A DNA stretch of 64,000 nt from Exiguobacterium mexicanum (GCF_005960665.1 NZ_CP040676.1:940501-1004500), one strand, 5' to 3'; numbered from the stretch's first letter, positions 24,746 through 34,565 are shown. Made by a program: numbers and translations. Notes: generated from the sequence alone by a model not told the origin.

Positions 24746-26887
24746 ATGCCGCTGTATCCACTATTGCCGATCAGCCTATTGATTGCCGGGATGTACGGGT
24801 CGGTCGCCCTCTGCCTCCTGTTGACTGTCGCCATCGCGTTCACCTGTCGCGGTCAATCCGTCTATGCGCATATCGGCGCCGTCCTGCTCGTCCTGTTCGT
24901 GTTCGTACGTCCTGACGCCGAACCGTTGCCGGAGGAGGGGCCCTATCTGTTCGCCATCGAGAGCCGACGGGACAACGGACTATCAGCGCGGCTGTATGGA
25001 CAAATCGACGGGACGGAAGGTGTGTTGACCGGTCGTGACCTCGCACTCGGTCGTCCCGGAGAGACGTGCCTCGTCACGTTCACGCACATCCCGTTCGCAC
25101 CGCTGCGTAATACGGGCGGATTCAATGAGTCGGCGTGGGCGCTCGGAGCCGGTCTGACGTTCAAAGGGAGTGACGTCGCCATCGAGGCGTGTCGTCCGAG
25201 TGACGGGATAGCTGGGCGGATGCTCCGCTGGAAAGAACGGCAGCTCGCGAGAATCGAGGCAACGTATCGACCAGATGTGGCGCTATACATGGAGGCGTTA
25301 TTGTTTGGGGAGAGCCGATTGCTCGATGAGGACACCTCGTTCTCTTACCGGGTCACGGGTCTGCTTCATCTGCTCGTCATCTCCGGGTCACATATCGCGC
25401 TCCTCGTTTTGGCGTTCCGTTGGCTGATGCGCGGTTTGCCGTTTCGTCAGGAGACGAAGACGCAACTCATCATCGCCGCGGTCACGCTGTTCGGCTGGCT
25501 GACCGGGTTTTCGCCACCGGTCGCACGGGCCGTTCTCGTCGCCGATCTGTTGCTCGGGTTGTCGCTGTTCGGCTACCGTGTCCGTGACCCGATTCGGTTA
25601 CTGAGTTGGTGTGCCGCGATGCTACTCGCCGTGCAACCTTATCTGTTCTGGAATCTAGGGTTTCAATTGACGGTCGCGATGACGCTATTTTTGCTCGTGA
25701 CCCGGTCGATTTGGAAGGGGCCGTTCGGATTGGCCATCTATGCGCAATGGTTCGGTCTCATCTTCCTATGGCCCGTGCAACCAATTTTATCGATGTTGGC
25801 ACCGGTATATAACGTGCTCGTCGGGCTGTTGATCTCTTGGTTCATCATTCCGATCACACTGCTCTCGTACCTCGTACCGACGGCCGAACCACTCCTCTAT
25901 CCGGTCCTCGACGGGTTGAACGGGACGTTCCAACTGCACCATGACTGGCAGCCGTGGCTCCCGTTGCACGAGTTCACGTTTTGGCACGCTGTAACGCTCG
26001 CTGCCGTGCTGTGGGGTGGGTTGATCTTACTCGAATGGAAGCGCTGGACGGGCTGGGCGCTGGCCGTCAGTTCCCTTTTCTTCCTTCACGTCTCGTTGGA
26101 ATGGACCGAACAGCCACGCGTCACGTTTCTAGATGTCGGGCAGGGCGATGCCATCGTCGTCGAGTATGGCGATGTGACCGGGGTCATCGATGTCGGCGGA
26201 GTGTTTCAAGACCCGAAGGAATCGAAACGGTCCACGTATGATCCGGGAGCGGATGTCGTCGCCCCGTACATATGGAAGCGAGGGGAGACGCGTCTCGATT
26301 TCTTGCTGCTTACCCATGCCGATCATGATCATGTCGGCGGACTGTCCGGTTTGCTCTCGTCCATCGAAGTCGATGAGGTGTGGCTCTCGGCGGAAGTAGC
26401 GGATCAAGGCAAACGAGACGAGTTACTGGCCGAGCTGGCGGCTTATCAGGTCCCGGTCCGGCTCCTGTCGAGCGGGGACAGGCCGTACCCGTGGATGTGG
26501 GTCGTCGCCCCGGACGAGTCAGGAGAGGATGAGAATGCGAACTCGGTGTCACTGTTCATGAAAGTCGGGGACCTCACTTATTTATTGACCGGAGACTTAC
26601 CGGACACACGGGAAGGGATGATCCCGACCGTCGACGTCGATGTATTCAAGCTCGGACATCACGGGGCGGACTCATCCTCGAGTCGTGAGTTGATTGAGCG
26701 GGTCGATCCGGAATGGATTGTCGTCAGCGTCGGGGCGAACAATCGCTACGGTCACCCCCACCCCGACACGTTAGAGCGAATCGAAGGAAGACGGTTATTG
26801 CGGACGGACGAGGACGGGATGGTCGTCTGTGAACGAAATCGCTGTCGCGGGATCGTAACGAGGGGGGTCACTCCAAGAAATCTATGA
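24746..26887 (+). CDS. comEC: Competence DNA channel protein ComEC/Rec2
   Basis: 713 residues. Forms the channel that imports single-stranded DNA. Hydrophobic N-terminal segments and an extracellular OB-like loop (about 70-160) are followed by the multi-helix Competence domain (about 200-450, LLVISGSHIALL). The C-terminal metallo-beta-lactamase-like domain contains THADHDHVGG near residue 524 and LGHHGADSSSS near 640, consistent with a nuclease function. The ribosome site is weak, so translation may be coupled to comEA. Ends at a shared terminator. Confidence 0.96.
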   Translation: MPLYPLLPISLLIAGMYGSVALCLLLTVAIAFTCRGQSVYAHIGAVLLVLFVFVRPDAEPLPEEGPYLFAIESRRDNGLSARLYGQIDGTEGVLTGRDLALGRPGETCLVTFTHIPFAPLRNTGGFNESAWALGAGLTFKGSDVAIEACRPSDGIAGRMLRWKERQLARIEATYRPDVALYMEALLFGESRLLDEDTSFSYRVTGLLHLLVISGSHIALLVLAFRWLMRGLPFRQETKTQLIIAAVTLFGWLTGFSPPVARAVLVADLLLGLSLFGYRVRDPIRLLSWCAAMLLAVQPYLFWNLGFQLTVAMTLFLLVTRSIWKGPFGLAIYAQWFGLIFLWPVQPILSMLAPVYNVLVGLLISWFIIPITLLSYLVPTAEPLLYPVLDGLNGTFQLHHDWQPWLPLHEFTFWHAVTLAAVLWGGLILLEWKRWTGWALAVSSLFFLHVSLEWTEQPRVTFLDVGQGDAIVVEYGDVTGVIDVGGVFQDPKESKRSTYDPGADVVAPYIWKRGETRLDFLLLTHADHDHVGGLSGLLSSIEVDEVWLSAEVADQGKRDELLAELAAYQVPVRLLSSGDRPYPWMWVVAPDESGEDENANSVSLFMKVGDLTYLLTGDLPDTREGMIPTVDVDVFKLGHHGADSSSSRELIERVDPEWIVVSVGANNRYGHPHPDTLERIEGRRLLRTDEDGMVVCERNRCRGIVTRGVTPRNL

Positions 26888-26896
26888 TAAACTAAA

Positions 26897-26925
26897 AAAG
26901 CGATTGCTCCCCCGGGGCAATCGCT
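26897..26925. terminator. Bidirectional terminator, comEC / yqzM
   Basis: Inverted repeat AAAGCGATTGC...GCAATCGCTTT with C/G-rich centre between convergent comEC and yqzM; A- and T-runs on either side. Confidence 0.85.
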
Positions 26926-26936
26926 TTCTGACTGAC

Positions 26937-27101
26937 TTATAAGCTCAAGAACTTGATGAGGACACCGATCGCGAAGATGGTGAAGAAAAAGCCGAACGGG
27001 ACGATGAAGCCGATTGCTGAATCGATGGCATCGTTACGTTTGCACTGCACGTCGTTCTCGAACGGGTTTTCGCTTTGTGGGCGAACAGAGTTAATATGCA
27101 T
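26937..27101 (-). CDS. yqzM: Small membrane protein YqzM
   Basis: 54 residues. Matches YqzM of Bacilli, whose function is unknown: the diagnostic stretch is ENDVQCKRNDAIDSAIGFIV, followed by one membrane segment (about 30-50). ATG 27101 is chosen because AAGGAGG lies 8 bases upstream; a longer frame to 27221 would run over the holA start and has no ribosome site. In Bacillus subtilis yqzM likewise sits between comEC and holA on the opposite strand. The N-terminus is about ten residues longer than the Bacillus protein. Confidence 0.88.
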   Translation of the reverse strand: MHINSVRPQSENPFENDVQCKRNDAIDSAIGFIVPFGFFFTIFAIGVLIKFLSL

Positions 27102-27200
27102 AGTGAGTCCCTCCTTGAAATGGTTCCGTCCTAAGTATAGCGAATCAGTGAAGGATAATCTATGTTTAGATAAGAATAAATTGTGAAAGTGGTGTGTGTT

Positions 27201-28202
27201 TTGAATGAACCGTGGCTGCATAACGGAAAGTTGTCGAACGTGTATGTCCTATTTGGGACAGAGAAATATTTACTAGAGACGTGGGAACGGTCGATCATTA
27301 AAGCCGCCAACCCGTCTGGTGATCAATTTGATGTCATGCAGCTCGACTTGCACGAGACGTCACTCGATACGGCGCTTGATGAAGCGGAGACGGTACCTTT
27401 TTTCAGTGAGTATCGGACCGTCATCGTCAAACATGCCCAGTTTTTGACGGGGGCGAAAGAAAAGCAGAAACAAAACGTCGAGCGCTTGACGGATTACGTC
27501 TTACAACCGGCGCCTTACTCTGTGCTCGTCTTTGTCATTGAAGCGGAAAAACTCGATGAACGAAAAAAAGTTGTCAAACGCCTGAAAGAACGGGCCATCG
27601 TCCTCGAAGCGAAAAAACCGAGCCAATCCGAATTAATGCGTTACGTCGGCGACGAATTGAATCGTCGTGGTCAAAAGATGGAGCGGGCGACCGTCGAGCG
27701 TCTGTTGTTCCTCTGTCAGGACGATTGGGGAAAACTCGTGCGCGAGCTTGAGAAATTACAACTCTATGCGAGTGAAGGCGCCGACATCCCGATGGAGATC
27801 GTCAACGACTTGGTCCCGCGGACGCTCGAGGATAACGTATTCCAGCTATCCGAGTTTTTAGTGGCCCGACGTGCGGATGCTGCGCTTCGGCTTGTACGGG
27901 ACTTGGAGAAACAGGGGCAGGAATTGATCGGTCTGTTGTCGCTCCTCGCCCGGCAGTACCGGAATATGTATCTGGCCAAACAGTTGACGGAGAAAGGTTA
28001 TGGCGAGAAGCAGATCGCCTCGAAAATCGGGGCGCATCCATATACGGTAAAACTCGCCTCACAAGCGAGCCGGAATTTCTCAGAGGCCCAGCTCGCCCGG
28101 GCGCTGACGATGATTGCCGATGCGGACGAGGCGATGAAGACGGGACGGGGCGACAAGCAAATCGTCTTTGACACACTCGTCTGCCAATTAACGTTACTGT
28201 GA
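27201..28202 (+). CDS. holA: DNA polymerase III subunit delta
   Basis: About 333 residues. The clamp-loader delta subunit (YqeN) opens the beta sliding clamp. The N-terminal AAA+-like domain starts with VYVLFGTEKYLLETW and contains TVPFFSEYRTVIVK; the helical clamp-loader domains follow (LYASEGADIPMEIVNDLVP; ELIGLLSLLARQYRNM). The start is uncertain: TTG 27201 (MNEPWLHNGKLSNVY) agrees best with relatives, while GTG at 27183, 27189 or 27192 are also in frame. Located between yqzM and rpsT as in Bacillus, with an acetyltransferase gene added downstream. Confidence 0.9.
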   Translation: MNEPWLHNGKLSNVYVLFGTEKYLLETWERSIIKAANPSGDQFDVMQLDLHETSLDTALDEAETVPFFSEYRTVIVKHAQFLTGAKEKQKQNVERLTDYVLQPAPYSVLVFVIEAEKLDERKKVVKRLKERAIVLEAKKPSQSELMRYVGDELNRRGQKMERATVERLLFLCQDDWGKLVRELEKLQLYASEGADIPMEIVNDLVPRTLEDNVFQLSEFLVARRADAALRLVRDLEKQGQELIGLLSLLARQYRNMYLAKQLTEKGYGEKQIASKIGAHPYTVKLASQASRNFSEAQLARALTMIADADEAMKTGRGDKQIVFDTLVCQLTLL

Positions 28203-28211
28203 GGTGAAGAC

Positions 28212-28646
28212 ATGGGATTACAGGAAGTGAGACTCGTGGACGTGATTCCGCTCCGGCATGAAGTGTTACGGCCGGGACAGGCAGTCGAGACATGTTATTT
28301 TGAAGGGGATGACGCCGAGACGACACGCCACTATGCCTGGGTCGAAGACGGTCGTGTCGTGTCGATTGCGACCGTGATGGAAGTGGGGCGTGACTTCGAC
28401 GGCCAGACGGTGCCGTATCAGCTCAGAGGGATGGCAACGGACCCGGCATTTGCTGGCCAAGGAATTGGCTCGTCCTTTTTACAGGCGTTGCATGAAGCGG
28501 TCAGTGATTCGTGGTGGTGCAACGCTCGAGCGATCGCCGTCCGGTTCTATGAACGGAACGGATTGGTGACGGTCGGTGACGCGTTCGACATTCCAGGGAT
28601 TGGACCCCATTATGTGATGAAATACGAAAAAACAGCCGGCTCCTAA
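28212..28646 (+). CDS. GNAT-family N-acetyltransferase
   Basis: 144 residues of the GNAT fold; acceptor unknown. The acetyl-CoA binding motif is in LRGMATDPAFAGQGIGSSFLQAL (Q-x-x-G-x-G/A type, about 74-96), preceded by a YAWVEDGRVVSIATVM beta pair. The C-terminal YERNGLVTVGDAFDIPGIGPHYVM is usual in small GNATs of the ElaA-like sort. It starts 9 bases after holA with a GAGGTGAAG ribosome site, so it is cotranscribed with holA. Confidence 0.88.
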   Translation: MGLQEVRLVDVIPLRHEVLRPGQAVETCYFEGDDAETTRHYAWVEDGRVVSIATVMEVGRDFDGQTVPYQLRGMATDPAFAGQGIGSSFLQALHEAVSDSWWCNARAIAVRFYERNGLVTVGDAFDIPGIGPHYVMKYEKTAGS

Positions 28647-28661
28647 TGGAGGCGGCTGTTT
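28630..28661. terminator. Bidirectional terminator, GNAT gene / rpsT
   Basis: Nine-pair outer stem (AAACAGCCG with CGGCTGTTT) enclosing a short inner pairing, with an A-run before and T-rich run after, between the convergent genes. Confidence 0.85.
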
Positions 28662-28676
28662 CGTTTTAGTCTCTAA

Positions 28677-28937
28677 TTAGAGAGCTGCGATGCGAGCTGC
28701 GAGACGTGATTTGTCACGACCTGCTTTGTTTTGGTGGATTAGACCTTTTGCTGCAGCCTTGTCGATTTTCTTCGTAGCGAGGACGAAAGCTTCTTGAGCC
28801 GCTTCTTTGTTACCTTCTACAACGAGAGTATCAACACGTTTTACTGCTGTACGCATTGCTGCTTTCTCTTGCGAGTTCGCTACGCGACGCTTTTCAGAAG
28901 TTTTTGCACGTTTGATTGCTGATTTGATATTTGCCAT
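28677..28937 (-). CDS. rpsT: Ribosomal protein S20
   Basis: 86 residues, strongly basic, with the S20 pattern [18 protein letters not shown], internal AVKRVDTL and C-terminal [20 protein letters not shown] primary 16S rRNA-binding protein of the 30S subunit. The ribosome site is the near-perfect AGGAGGTGA. Encoded opposite to its neighbours, as in Bacillus subtilis. Confidence 0.98.
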   Translation of the reverse strand: MANIKSAIKRAKTSEKRRVANSQEKAAMRTAVKRVDTLVVEGNKEAAQEAFVLATKKIDKAAAKGLIHQNKAGRDKSRLAARIAAL

Positions 28938-29110
28938 GTTATTTCACCTCCTGAAACAAGAAAGTGTATGTTCTCATTACTTCAAGTAATCATTCAACAG
29001 AACAAGCACAATTGTAGCAAACGGTTATTCGAAAAGCAACCACTTGATGATTATTCTGAAAACTATATGTGGTATTGTTGTAGTAGGTCGTACACATTAA
29101 CTTAGGATTT

Positions 29111-29119
29111 TGATATAAT
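29111..29119 (+). promoter_or_regulatory. Extended -10 promoter of lepA
   Basis: TGATATAAT at 29111-29119 is a consensus TATAAT preceded by the TGN extension; no good -35 element is visible. It lies 37 bases before the lepA ATG, in the 219-base gap divergent from rpsT. Confidence 0.65.
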
Positions 29120-29156
29120 GACACGGTATGCATGAGAAGGATAGGTGAACCCATAT

Positions 29157-30980
29157 ATGAACAAACAAGAATTAGAGAATCGTCAGAAGAGAATACGGAA
29201 CTTTTCCATCATCGCCCACATCGACCATGGGAAGTCGACACTCGCTGACCGGATTCTCGAGAGAACTGGTGCGCTCACAGCGCGTGAAATGAAAGAACAG
29301 ACGCTTGATGCGATGGATCTCGAACGGGAACGTGGGATCACAATCAAATTGAACGCCGTTAAATTGAACTATACCGCAAAAGACGGTGAAGAGTATATTC
29401 TTCACTTGATCGATACACCGGGACACGTCGACTTCACATATGAAGTGTCGCGTTCGCTCGCAGCCTGTGAAGGGGCGGTCCTTGTCGTCGATGCGGCTCA
29501 AGGGATTGAAGCTCAGACACTCGCGAACGTTTATCTCGCGCTTGATAACGACCTTGAAATCATCCCGGTCATCAACAAGATCGACTTGCCATCGGCTGAC
29601 GTCGAACGCGTCCGTCAAGAAATTGAGGATGTGATCGGACTTGACGCTAGTGACGCTGTGCCGGCTTCTGCCAAGGCGGGAATCGGGATTGAAGAGATTC
29701 TCGAGCAAGTCGTCGAACTCGTTCCACCACCGACCGGTGACCCGTCGGCACCGCTCCAAGCACTTATCTTCGACTCGTATTATGACGCCTATCGTGGCGT
29801 CGTCGCCTCGATCCGAATCGTCAACGGTTCGGTCAAAGTCGGGGACAAAGTCCAAATGATGTCGACCGGCAAATCGTTCGACGTGACGGATCTCGGCGTC
29901 TCGACACCGAAACCGGTCTCGGTGAAGGAACTGAACGTCGGTGATGTCGGTACGTTATCGGCGTCAATCAAGACGGTCGGCGACGTCCGCGTCGGTGATA
30001 CGATCACGCTCGCTAAAAATCCATCGACGGAACAGCTCCCGGGCTACCGGAAAATGAACCCGATGGTGTACTGTGGTCTGTATCCGATCGATGCCGCCAA
30101 ATATAACGATTTACGTGAAGCGCTCGAGCGGCTTCAGTTATCGGATGCGGCGCTCGAATTCGAGCCGGAGACGTCACAAGCACTTGGTTTCGGATTCCGC
30201 AGCGGATTCCTCGGCATGCTTCACATGGAAATCATTCAAGAGCGAATCGAGCGTGAGTTCGGGATCGACTTGATCACGACGGCGCCATCGGTTATCTATC
30301 ACGTCACAACGACGGCCGGCGACGTCATCCATGTCGATAACCCGTCGAAAATGCCGGAACAACAAAAAGTCGAGTCGATTGAAGAGCCTTACGTCAAAGC
30401 GGCCATCATGACACCGAACGACTATGTCGGCGCCATCATGGAACTTTGTCAGAAGAAGCGCGGCAGTTTCATCGACATGCAGTATATCGATACGACGCGT
30501 GTCAAAATCACGTACGACATCCCGCTCAGTGAAATCGTCTATGACTTCTTCGACCAGTTGAAGTCGAGCACGAAAGGATATGCGTCGCTTGATTACGACT
30601 TGATTGGTTATCGTCCGTCACGCCTCGTCAAGATGGATATCCTCCTCAACAACGAACTTGTCGATGCGCTCAGCTTCATCGTGCACCGCGATTTCGCCTA
30701 CGAACGTGGGAAGGTCATCGTTGAGAAATTGAAGGCGCTCATTCCACGTATGCAGTTCGAAGTGCCGATTCAGGCAGCGGTCGGAACGAAGATCGTGGCC
30801 CGTTCGACGATCAAGGCGCTCCGTAAAAACGTCCTCGCCAAATGTTACGGCGGCGATATCTCACGGAAACGTAAATTGCTCGAGAAACAAAAAGAAGGTA
30901 AAAAGCGCATGAAGATGGTTGGTTCTGTCGAAGTGCCGCAAGAAGCGTTCATGTCCGTCTTGTCGATGGACGAAGAATAA
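29157..30980 (+). CDS. lepA: Elongation factor 4 (LepA)
   Basis: 607 residues. A ribosomal GTPase that acts in back-translocation or 30S biogenesis. GTPase motifs: AHIDHGKST (G1, about 19), DTPGHVDF (G3) and [13 protein letters not shown] (G4); EF-G-like domains II, III and V follow, with the LepA-specific C-terminal domain ending in [19 protein letters not shown] 29157 fits AGGTG 9 bases upstream; a GTG at 29145 is the alternative. gpr and spoIIP, which lie between rpsT and lepA in spore formers, are absent. Confidence 0.97.
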   Translation: MNKQELENRQKRIRNFSIIAHIDHGKSTLADRILERTGALTAREMKEQTLDAMDLERERGITIKLNAVKLNYTAKDGEEYILHLIDTPGHVDFTYEVSRSLAACEGAVLVVDAAQGIEAQTLANVYLALDNDLEIIPVINKIDLPSADVERVRQEIEDVIGLDASDAVPASAKAGIGIEEILEQVVELVPPPTGDPSAPLQALIFDSYYDAYRGVVASIRIVNGSVKVGDKVQMMSTGKSFDVTDLGVSTPKPVSVKELNVGDVGTLSASIKTVGDVRVGDTITLAKNPSTEQLPGYRKMNPMVYCGLYPIDAAKYNDLREALERLQLSDAALEFEPETSQALGFGFRSGFLGMLHMEIIQERIEREFGIDLITTAPSVIYHVTTTAGDVIHVDNPSKMPEQQKVESIEEPYVKAAIMTPNDYVGAIMELCQKKRGSFIDMQYIDTTRVKITYDIPLSEIVYDFFDQLKSSTKGYASLDYDLIGYRPSRLVKMDILLNNELVDALSFIVHRDFAYERGKVIVEKLKALIPRMQFEVPIQAAVGTKIVARSTIKALRKNVLAKCYGGDISRKRKLLEKQKEGKKRMKMVGSVEVPQEAFMSVLSMDEE

Positions 30981-30985
30981 TCGTT

Positions 30986-31017
30986 CGCCCTTATCTACGG
31001 ATGAGGGCGTTTTTTTC
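30986..31017 (+). terminator. Terminator of lepA
   Basis: Nine-pair stem (30986-30994 with 31001-31009), six-base loop, seven or more T. Confidence 0.9.
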
Positions 31018-31088
31018 GCATTTGGCAGGATTCGGTGGGCCAGGTACGGAATAGTACCCACTTACAGATAAATAGAGGAGGAGTGGCG

Positions 31089-32162
31089 GTGCCGATATAT
31101 AATTTTTCAGCAGGGCCGGGCGTATTGCCAGAACCTGTTTTACGAGAAGTGCAAGCCGAGTTTCTTTCCTATAAACATGGGGTGTCCATCGTCGAGATGA
31201 GTCACCGCTCCGACACGTTCGCGACAATCGTCGAGCAGCTCGAGACGAGACTGCGGCGATTGATGCAGATTCCAGACGATTACGCCGTCCTGTTCCTTCA
31301 AGGTGGGGCGACGCTTCAATTTTCAATGGTGCCGATGAACCTGCGGGAATCGGGTCGCTTCGCCTATCTCGACAGTGGGACATGGTCGAAGAAAGCGATC
31401 AATGACGCAAAACACGTCGGTGACGTCATCGTCGTCGGTAGTTCAGCGTCATCCAACTACGACGCAATCCCGGAGTGGCCGGAGCATATTCAGGATGTGG
31501 ATTATCTTCACGTGACGTTGAACAATACGATCGAAGGGACGCGCTATACGACGTTGCCGGATACGAACGTCCCGCTCGTCGCCGACATCTCGTCGAACAT
31601 TTTAGCGGAAGCGATCGATGTACAGCGCTATGGTCTCTTGTACGCAGGTGCCCAAAAAAATATCGGTCCGGCCGGATTGACGATTGTCATCATCCGTCGT
31701 GACTTGGTCACCGAGCGCGATTTGCCGTCGTATCTGGCTTACAGCAAGCATGTCGACACGCTACTCAACACCCCGTCGACGTTCAGTTTATATGTCGCTG
31801 AGCGGGTTCTCGCCTGGGTCGAAACCGAAGGGGGCGTCGACGAGATGGAACGCCGTAACGAAAAGAAGAGCAAGCTGTTATATGACGCCTTGGATACGTC
31901 ACCGGTATTTCACGCGCTCGTCTCCGGCAAGGATCGGTCGCTGACGAATATCCCGTTCACGAGCGGAAATGACGCGACGGATGAAGCGTTCCGGCAGTTT
32001 GCGGAGATGCGCGGGTTGATCGAGCTCGGGGGTCATCGGTCGGTCGGGGGTCTTCGAGCGAGCCTTTATAATGCGATGCCACTTGAAGGTGTGACGCGTC
32101 TCATTGACGTGATGCACGAGTTTGAACAGGAGGGACAAGATGTTTCATATAAAAACGTATAA
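31089..32162 (+). CDS. serC: Phosphoserine aminotransferase
   Basis: 357 residues. A PLP enzyme that converts 3-phosphohydroxypyruvate and glutamate to O-phosphoserine. It opens with YNFSAGPGVLPEPVL; HRSDTF and LFLQGGATLQF follow; the PLP lysine is in GAQKNIGPAG near residue 190; the end carries GGLRASLYNAMP. GTG 31089 is chosen for the GGAGGAG site directly upstream. serA overlaps its end by 23 bases. The trio serC-serA-DUF1015 is set between lepA and hemW, which are neighbours in Bacillus subtilis. Confidence 0.96.
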   Translation: MPIYNFSAGPGVLPEPVLREVQAEFLSYKHGVSIVEMSHRSDTFATIVEQLETRLRRLMQIPDDYAVLFLQGGATLQFSMVPMNLRESGRFAYLDSGTWSKKAINDAKHVGDVIVVGSSASSNYDAIPEWPEHIQDVDYLHVTLNNTIEGTRYTTLPDTNVPLVADISSNILAEAIDVQRYGLLYAGAQKNIGPAGLTIVIIRRDLVTERDLPSYLAYSKHVDTLLNTPSTFSLYVAERVLAWVETEGGVDEMERRNEKKSKLLYDALDTSPVFHALVSGKDRSLTNIPFTSGNDATDEAFRQFAEMRGLIELGGHRSVGGLRASLYNAMPLEGVTRLIDVMHEFEQEGQDVSYKNV

Positions 32163-33303
32163 CCAAATCGCCCAAGACGGGCTAAGACGCTTCGAACCGA
32201 GCGAGTACGCCGTCAATGATGCGGAGCAAGCCGACGCCTGGGTCATTCGGAGTCACGATGTCCATGGCGCGGACATCCCGCCCTATTTGCTGGCCATCGC
32301 CCGGGCCGGTGCCGGTGTGAACAACATTCCGCTCGAACGGTTGGCTCGTCAAGGCGTCGTCGTGTTTCATACACCGGGTGCGAATGCGAACGCCGTCAAG
32401 GAACTCGTGCTCGCCAGCATGCTGTTGTCGGTCCGACCGATTTTAGAAGGGACGAACTGGGTCAACGGTCATACGTTTTCCGATCAGGCGTCGCTCGAGC
32501 AGGCGATGGAAGACGAGAAACGGCGCTTTGTCGGGTCTGAGCTAAGAGGCAAGCGAGTCGGGATCATCGGTCTCGGTGCGATCGGCGCGTCGCTCGCCAA
32601 CGACTTGCTCCACCTCGGCATCGACGTCGTCGGCTACGACCCGCATTTATCGGTCGACGCGGCGTGGAACATCTCGCAACAAGTGAAGCGGGCGAAGCAG
32701 TTGAGCGAATTGCTCGCCGATGTCGATATCCTGTCGATTCATACGCCGCTCACCGATGACACGCGTCACATGATCGACGCGACGTGGTTCAAGCAGATGA
32801 AACCGGGCGCCACCATCTTGAATTTCGCCCGTGGTGAGCTCGTGAACGATTCCGATTTGCTCGAGGCGCTCGATGAGAACGTGGCGACATACATCACTGA
32901 CTTCCCGAAACAGGCGCTGCTCGGTCATCCACAAGTCGTCGCCTTCCCGCATCTCGGGGCGTCGACGCACGAGTCTGAGGTGAACTGTGCGATTCAAGCC
33001 GTCGATACGCTCAAACTGTACTTAGAGACCGGTAACATCCGTAACTCGGCCAACTTCCCGAACGCGGAGCTCCCGTATGTCGGCAAGCGGCGTTTGGCGG
33101 TACTTCATTTGAACGTCCCGAACATGGTCGGTCAAATCGCGAGCCGGCTCGCCGAAAACGGCATCAACATCGATAACATGGTCAACCGGAGCCGCAACGA
33201 TGTGGCCTATACGTTGATCGACATCGACAACCATAAACATGAGACGTTATCCGTGCATGCCCTATATGACATCGAGGGTGTCATGCGCGTCCGCGAATTT
33301 TAA
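32140..33303 (+). CDS. serA: D-3-phosphoglycerate dehydrogenase
   Basis: 387 residues, the short SerA type. It oxidises 3-phosphoglycerate to 3-phosphohydroxypyruvate with NAD. The NAD-binding motif is GLGAIGASLA (about 145), the catalytic Arg-Glu-His set is suggested by NFARGELV and FPHLGASTHES, and a C-terminal ACT domain (about 320-387, NVPNMVGQIASRLAENGINI) probably allows serine feedback. ATG 32140 follows GGAGG within serC, so the genes are translationally coupled. It is listed second although it catalyses the first step. Confidence 0.96.
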   Translation: MFHIKTYNQIAQDGLRRFEPSEYAVNDAEQADAWVIRSHDVHGADIPPYLLAIARAGAGVNNIPLERLARQGVVVFHTPGANANAVKELVLASMLLSVRPILEGTNWVNGHTFSDQASLEQAMEDEKRRFVGSELRGKRVGIIGLGAIGASLANDLLHLGIDVVGYDPHLSVDAAWNISQQVKRAKQLSELLADVDILSIHTPLTDDTRHMIDATWFKQMKPGATILNFARGELVNDSDLLEALDENVATYITDFPKQALLGHPQVVAFPHLGASTHESEVNCAIQAVDTLKLYLETGNIRNSANFPNAELPYVGKRRLAVLHLNVPNMVGQIASRLAENGINIDNMVNRSRNDVAYTLIDIDNHKHETLSVHALYDIEGVMRVREF

Positions 33304-33315
33304 GGAGGAATGACC

Positions 33316-34500
33316 ATGGTCGTATTTAAACCGTTTGCCCCGTATATGCCGAAACACCCTGAGGCGGTCGCTGCCGCCCCGTACGATATCGTCACAGTCG
33401 AACAGGCACGTGAAGACGTCGAACAGCGTTCCGATTCTTTTCTTTCGGTCGATAAACCAGAACTGTTCACGGCGGACATGCCGCTCGACGCCTGGGGACG
33501 CAGAGCCCGTCATGAGCTCGAACGGCTCTATGAATCAGAATTGACCGAGCGGACACATGGGTTTTACGTCTACCGGCTCACCGACCACGGACATGTGCAG
33601 ACCGGACTCGTCGCCACGTTCTCGGTGACCGATTATGAGGCAGGAAGAATCAAAATCCACGAGCACACACGTGAGGTGAAAGAACGTGAACGGATCGAAC
33701 ACGTATCGGCGACGAAAGCGCACACCGGCCCGATTTTGATGAGTCACGTCCCGGACGAAGGGTTGCGTCGCATCTTGGACGACGCGACGACAGGAGAGGC
33801 GTTGTTCGCCTTCACGGACAGTGAAGGTGTCATCCATGAAGGCTATGCCGTGCCATCCAAGCATCAAGCACGCGTCATCATGCTCGGGGCCAGCATTCCG
33901 GCCATCTATATCGCCGATGGACATCACCGGGCCAAAGCCGCAGCTGTCGTCGCACGGAGCCCGATCCATGAAGGGGAATCGAAACAAGAGCGGGACCACT
34001 TCCTCGGCGTCTTGTTCCCGAGCGATGAGCTGACGATTTTGCCGTACCATCGCATTTTGAACGATGTGGCGCCAGAAGAAGTCAGAGCGTTGCTTGACGG
34101 TTTAGCTTTCTCGTATGAGATTGAATCGGTGCCTGCCTTACACGTCCCGAACGAACGGGGCACGTTCGGTTTGTCTTACCGGGGCGAGCATTTTATGCTC
34201 AAAAAACGGCAGACGACGACGGCACTCGACGTCGCGACGTTGCAACGGGATGTGCTCGAGCCGTATTTCCATGTCAAAGACGTACGGACGGACAAACGAA
34301 TCGATTTCATCGGCGGCAAAGATGCCCTGGCGCGCCTCGCCGACTTGGCTGAACGTGATGACGTCGTCGTGTTGACGTGTCACGCCACGGCGATGGAAGA
34401 GCTGATGCGCGTCGCCGACGAGAGCGGTCAAATGCCGCCGAAATCGACGTGGTTCGAACCGAAATTGAAGAGCGGTCTGTTCATTCATCGGTTCGATTGA
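33316..34500 (+). CDS. DUF1015 family protein linked to serine synthesis
   Basis: 394 residues of the DUF1015 family; function not established to my knowledge. It begins FKPFAPYMPKHPEAVAAAPYD, typical of the family, and has a conserved-looking IADGHHRAKAAA motif near residue 200, plus FLGVLFPSDEL and LPYHRILND shortly after. No membrane segment. AGGAGG is 7 bases before ATG 33316 (the ATG at 33310 is too close). It starts 12 bases after serA, so it is part of the serCA operon. The DGHHR motif recalls ParB/SerK-type proteins, which would allow a role in phosphoserine or serine metabolism; that is a hypothesis. Confidence 0.85.
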   Translation: MVVFKPFAPYMPKHPEAVAAAPYDIVTVEQAREDVEQRSDSFLSVDKPELFTADMPLDAWGRRARHELERLYESELTERTHGFYVYRLTDHGHVQTGLVATFSVTDYEAGRIKIHEHTREVKERERIEHVSATKAHTGPILMSHVPDEGLRRILDDATTGEALFAFTDSEGVIHEGYAVPSKHQARVIMLGASIPAIYIADGHHRAKAAAVVARSPIHEGESKQERDHFLGVLFPSDELTILPYHRILNDVAPEEVRALLDGLAFSYEIESVPALHVPNERGTFGLSYRGEHFMLKKRQTTTALDVATLQRDVLEPYFHVKDVRTDKRIDFIGGKDALARLADLAERDDVVVLTCHATAMEELMRVADESGQMPPKSTWFEPKLKSGLFIHRFD

Positions 34501-34565
34501 ACGTGCAGAGTGGCGTCACGGCGTGAAAAGCGTTATAAATGGAAGAGAAGAAAGGGGTGGCCGCC

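Noticed and set aside
27102-27221. N-terminal extension of yqzM
   Set aside because: It would overlap the start of holA on the other strand, and the AAGGAGG site fits the ATG at 27101.
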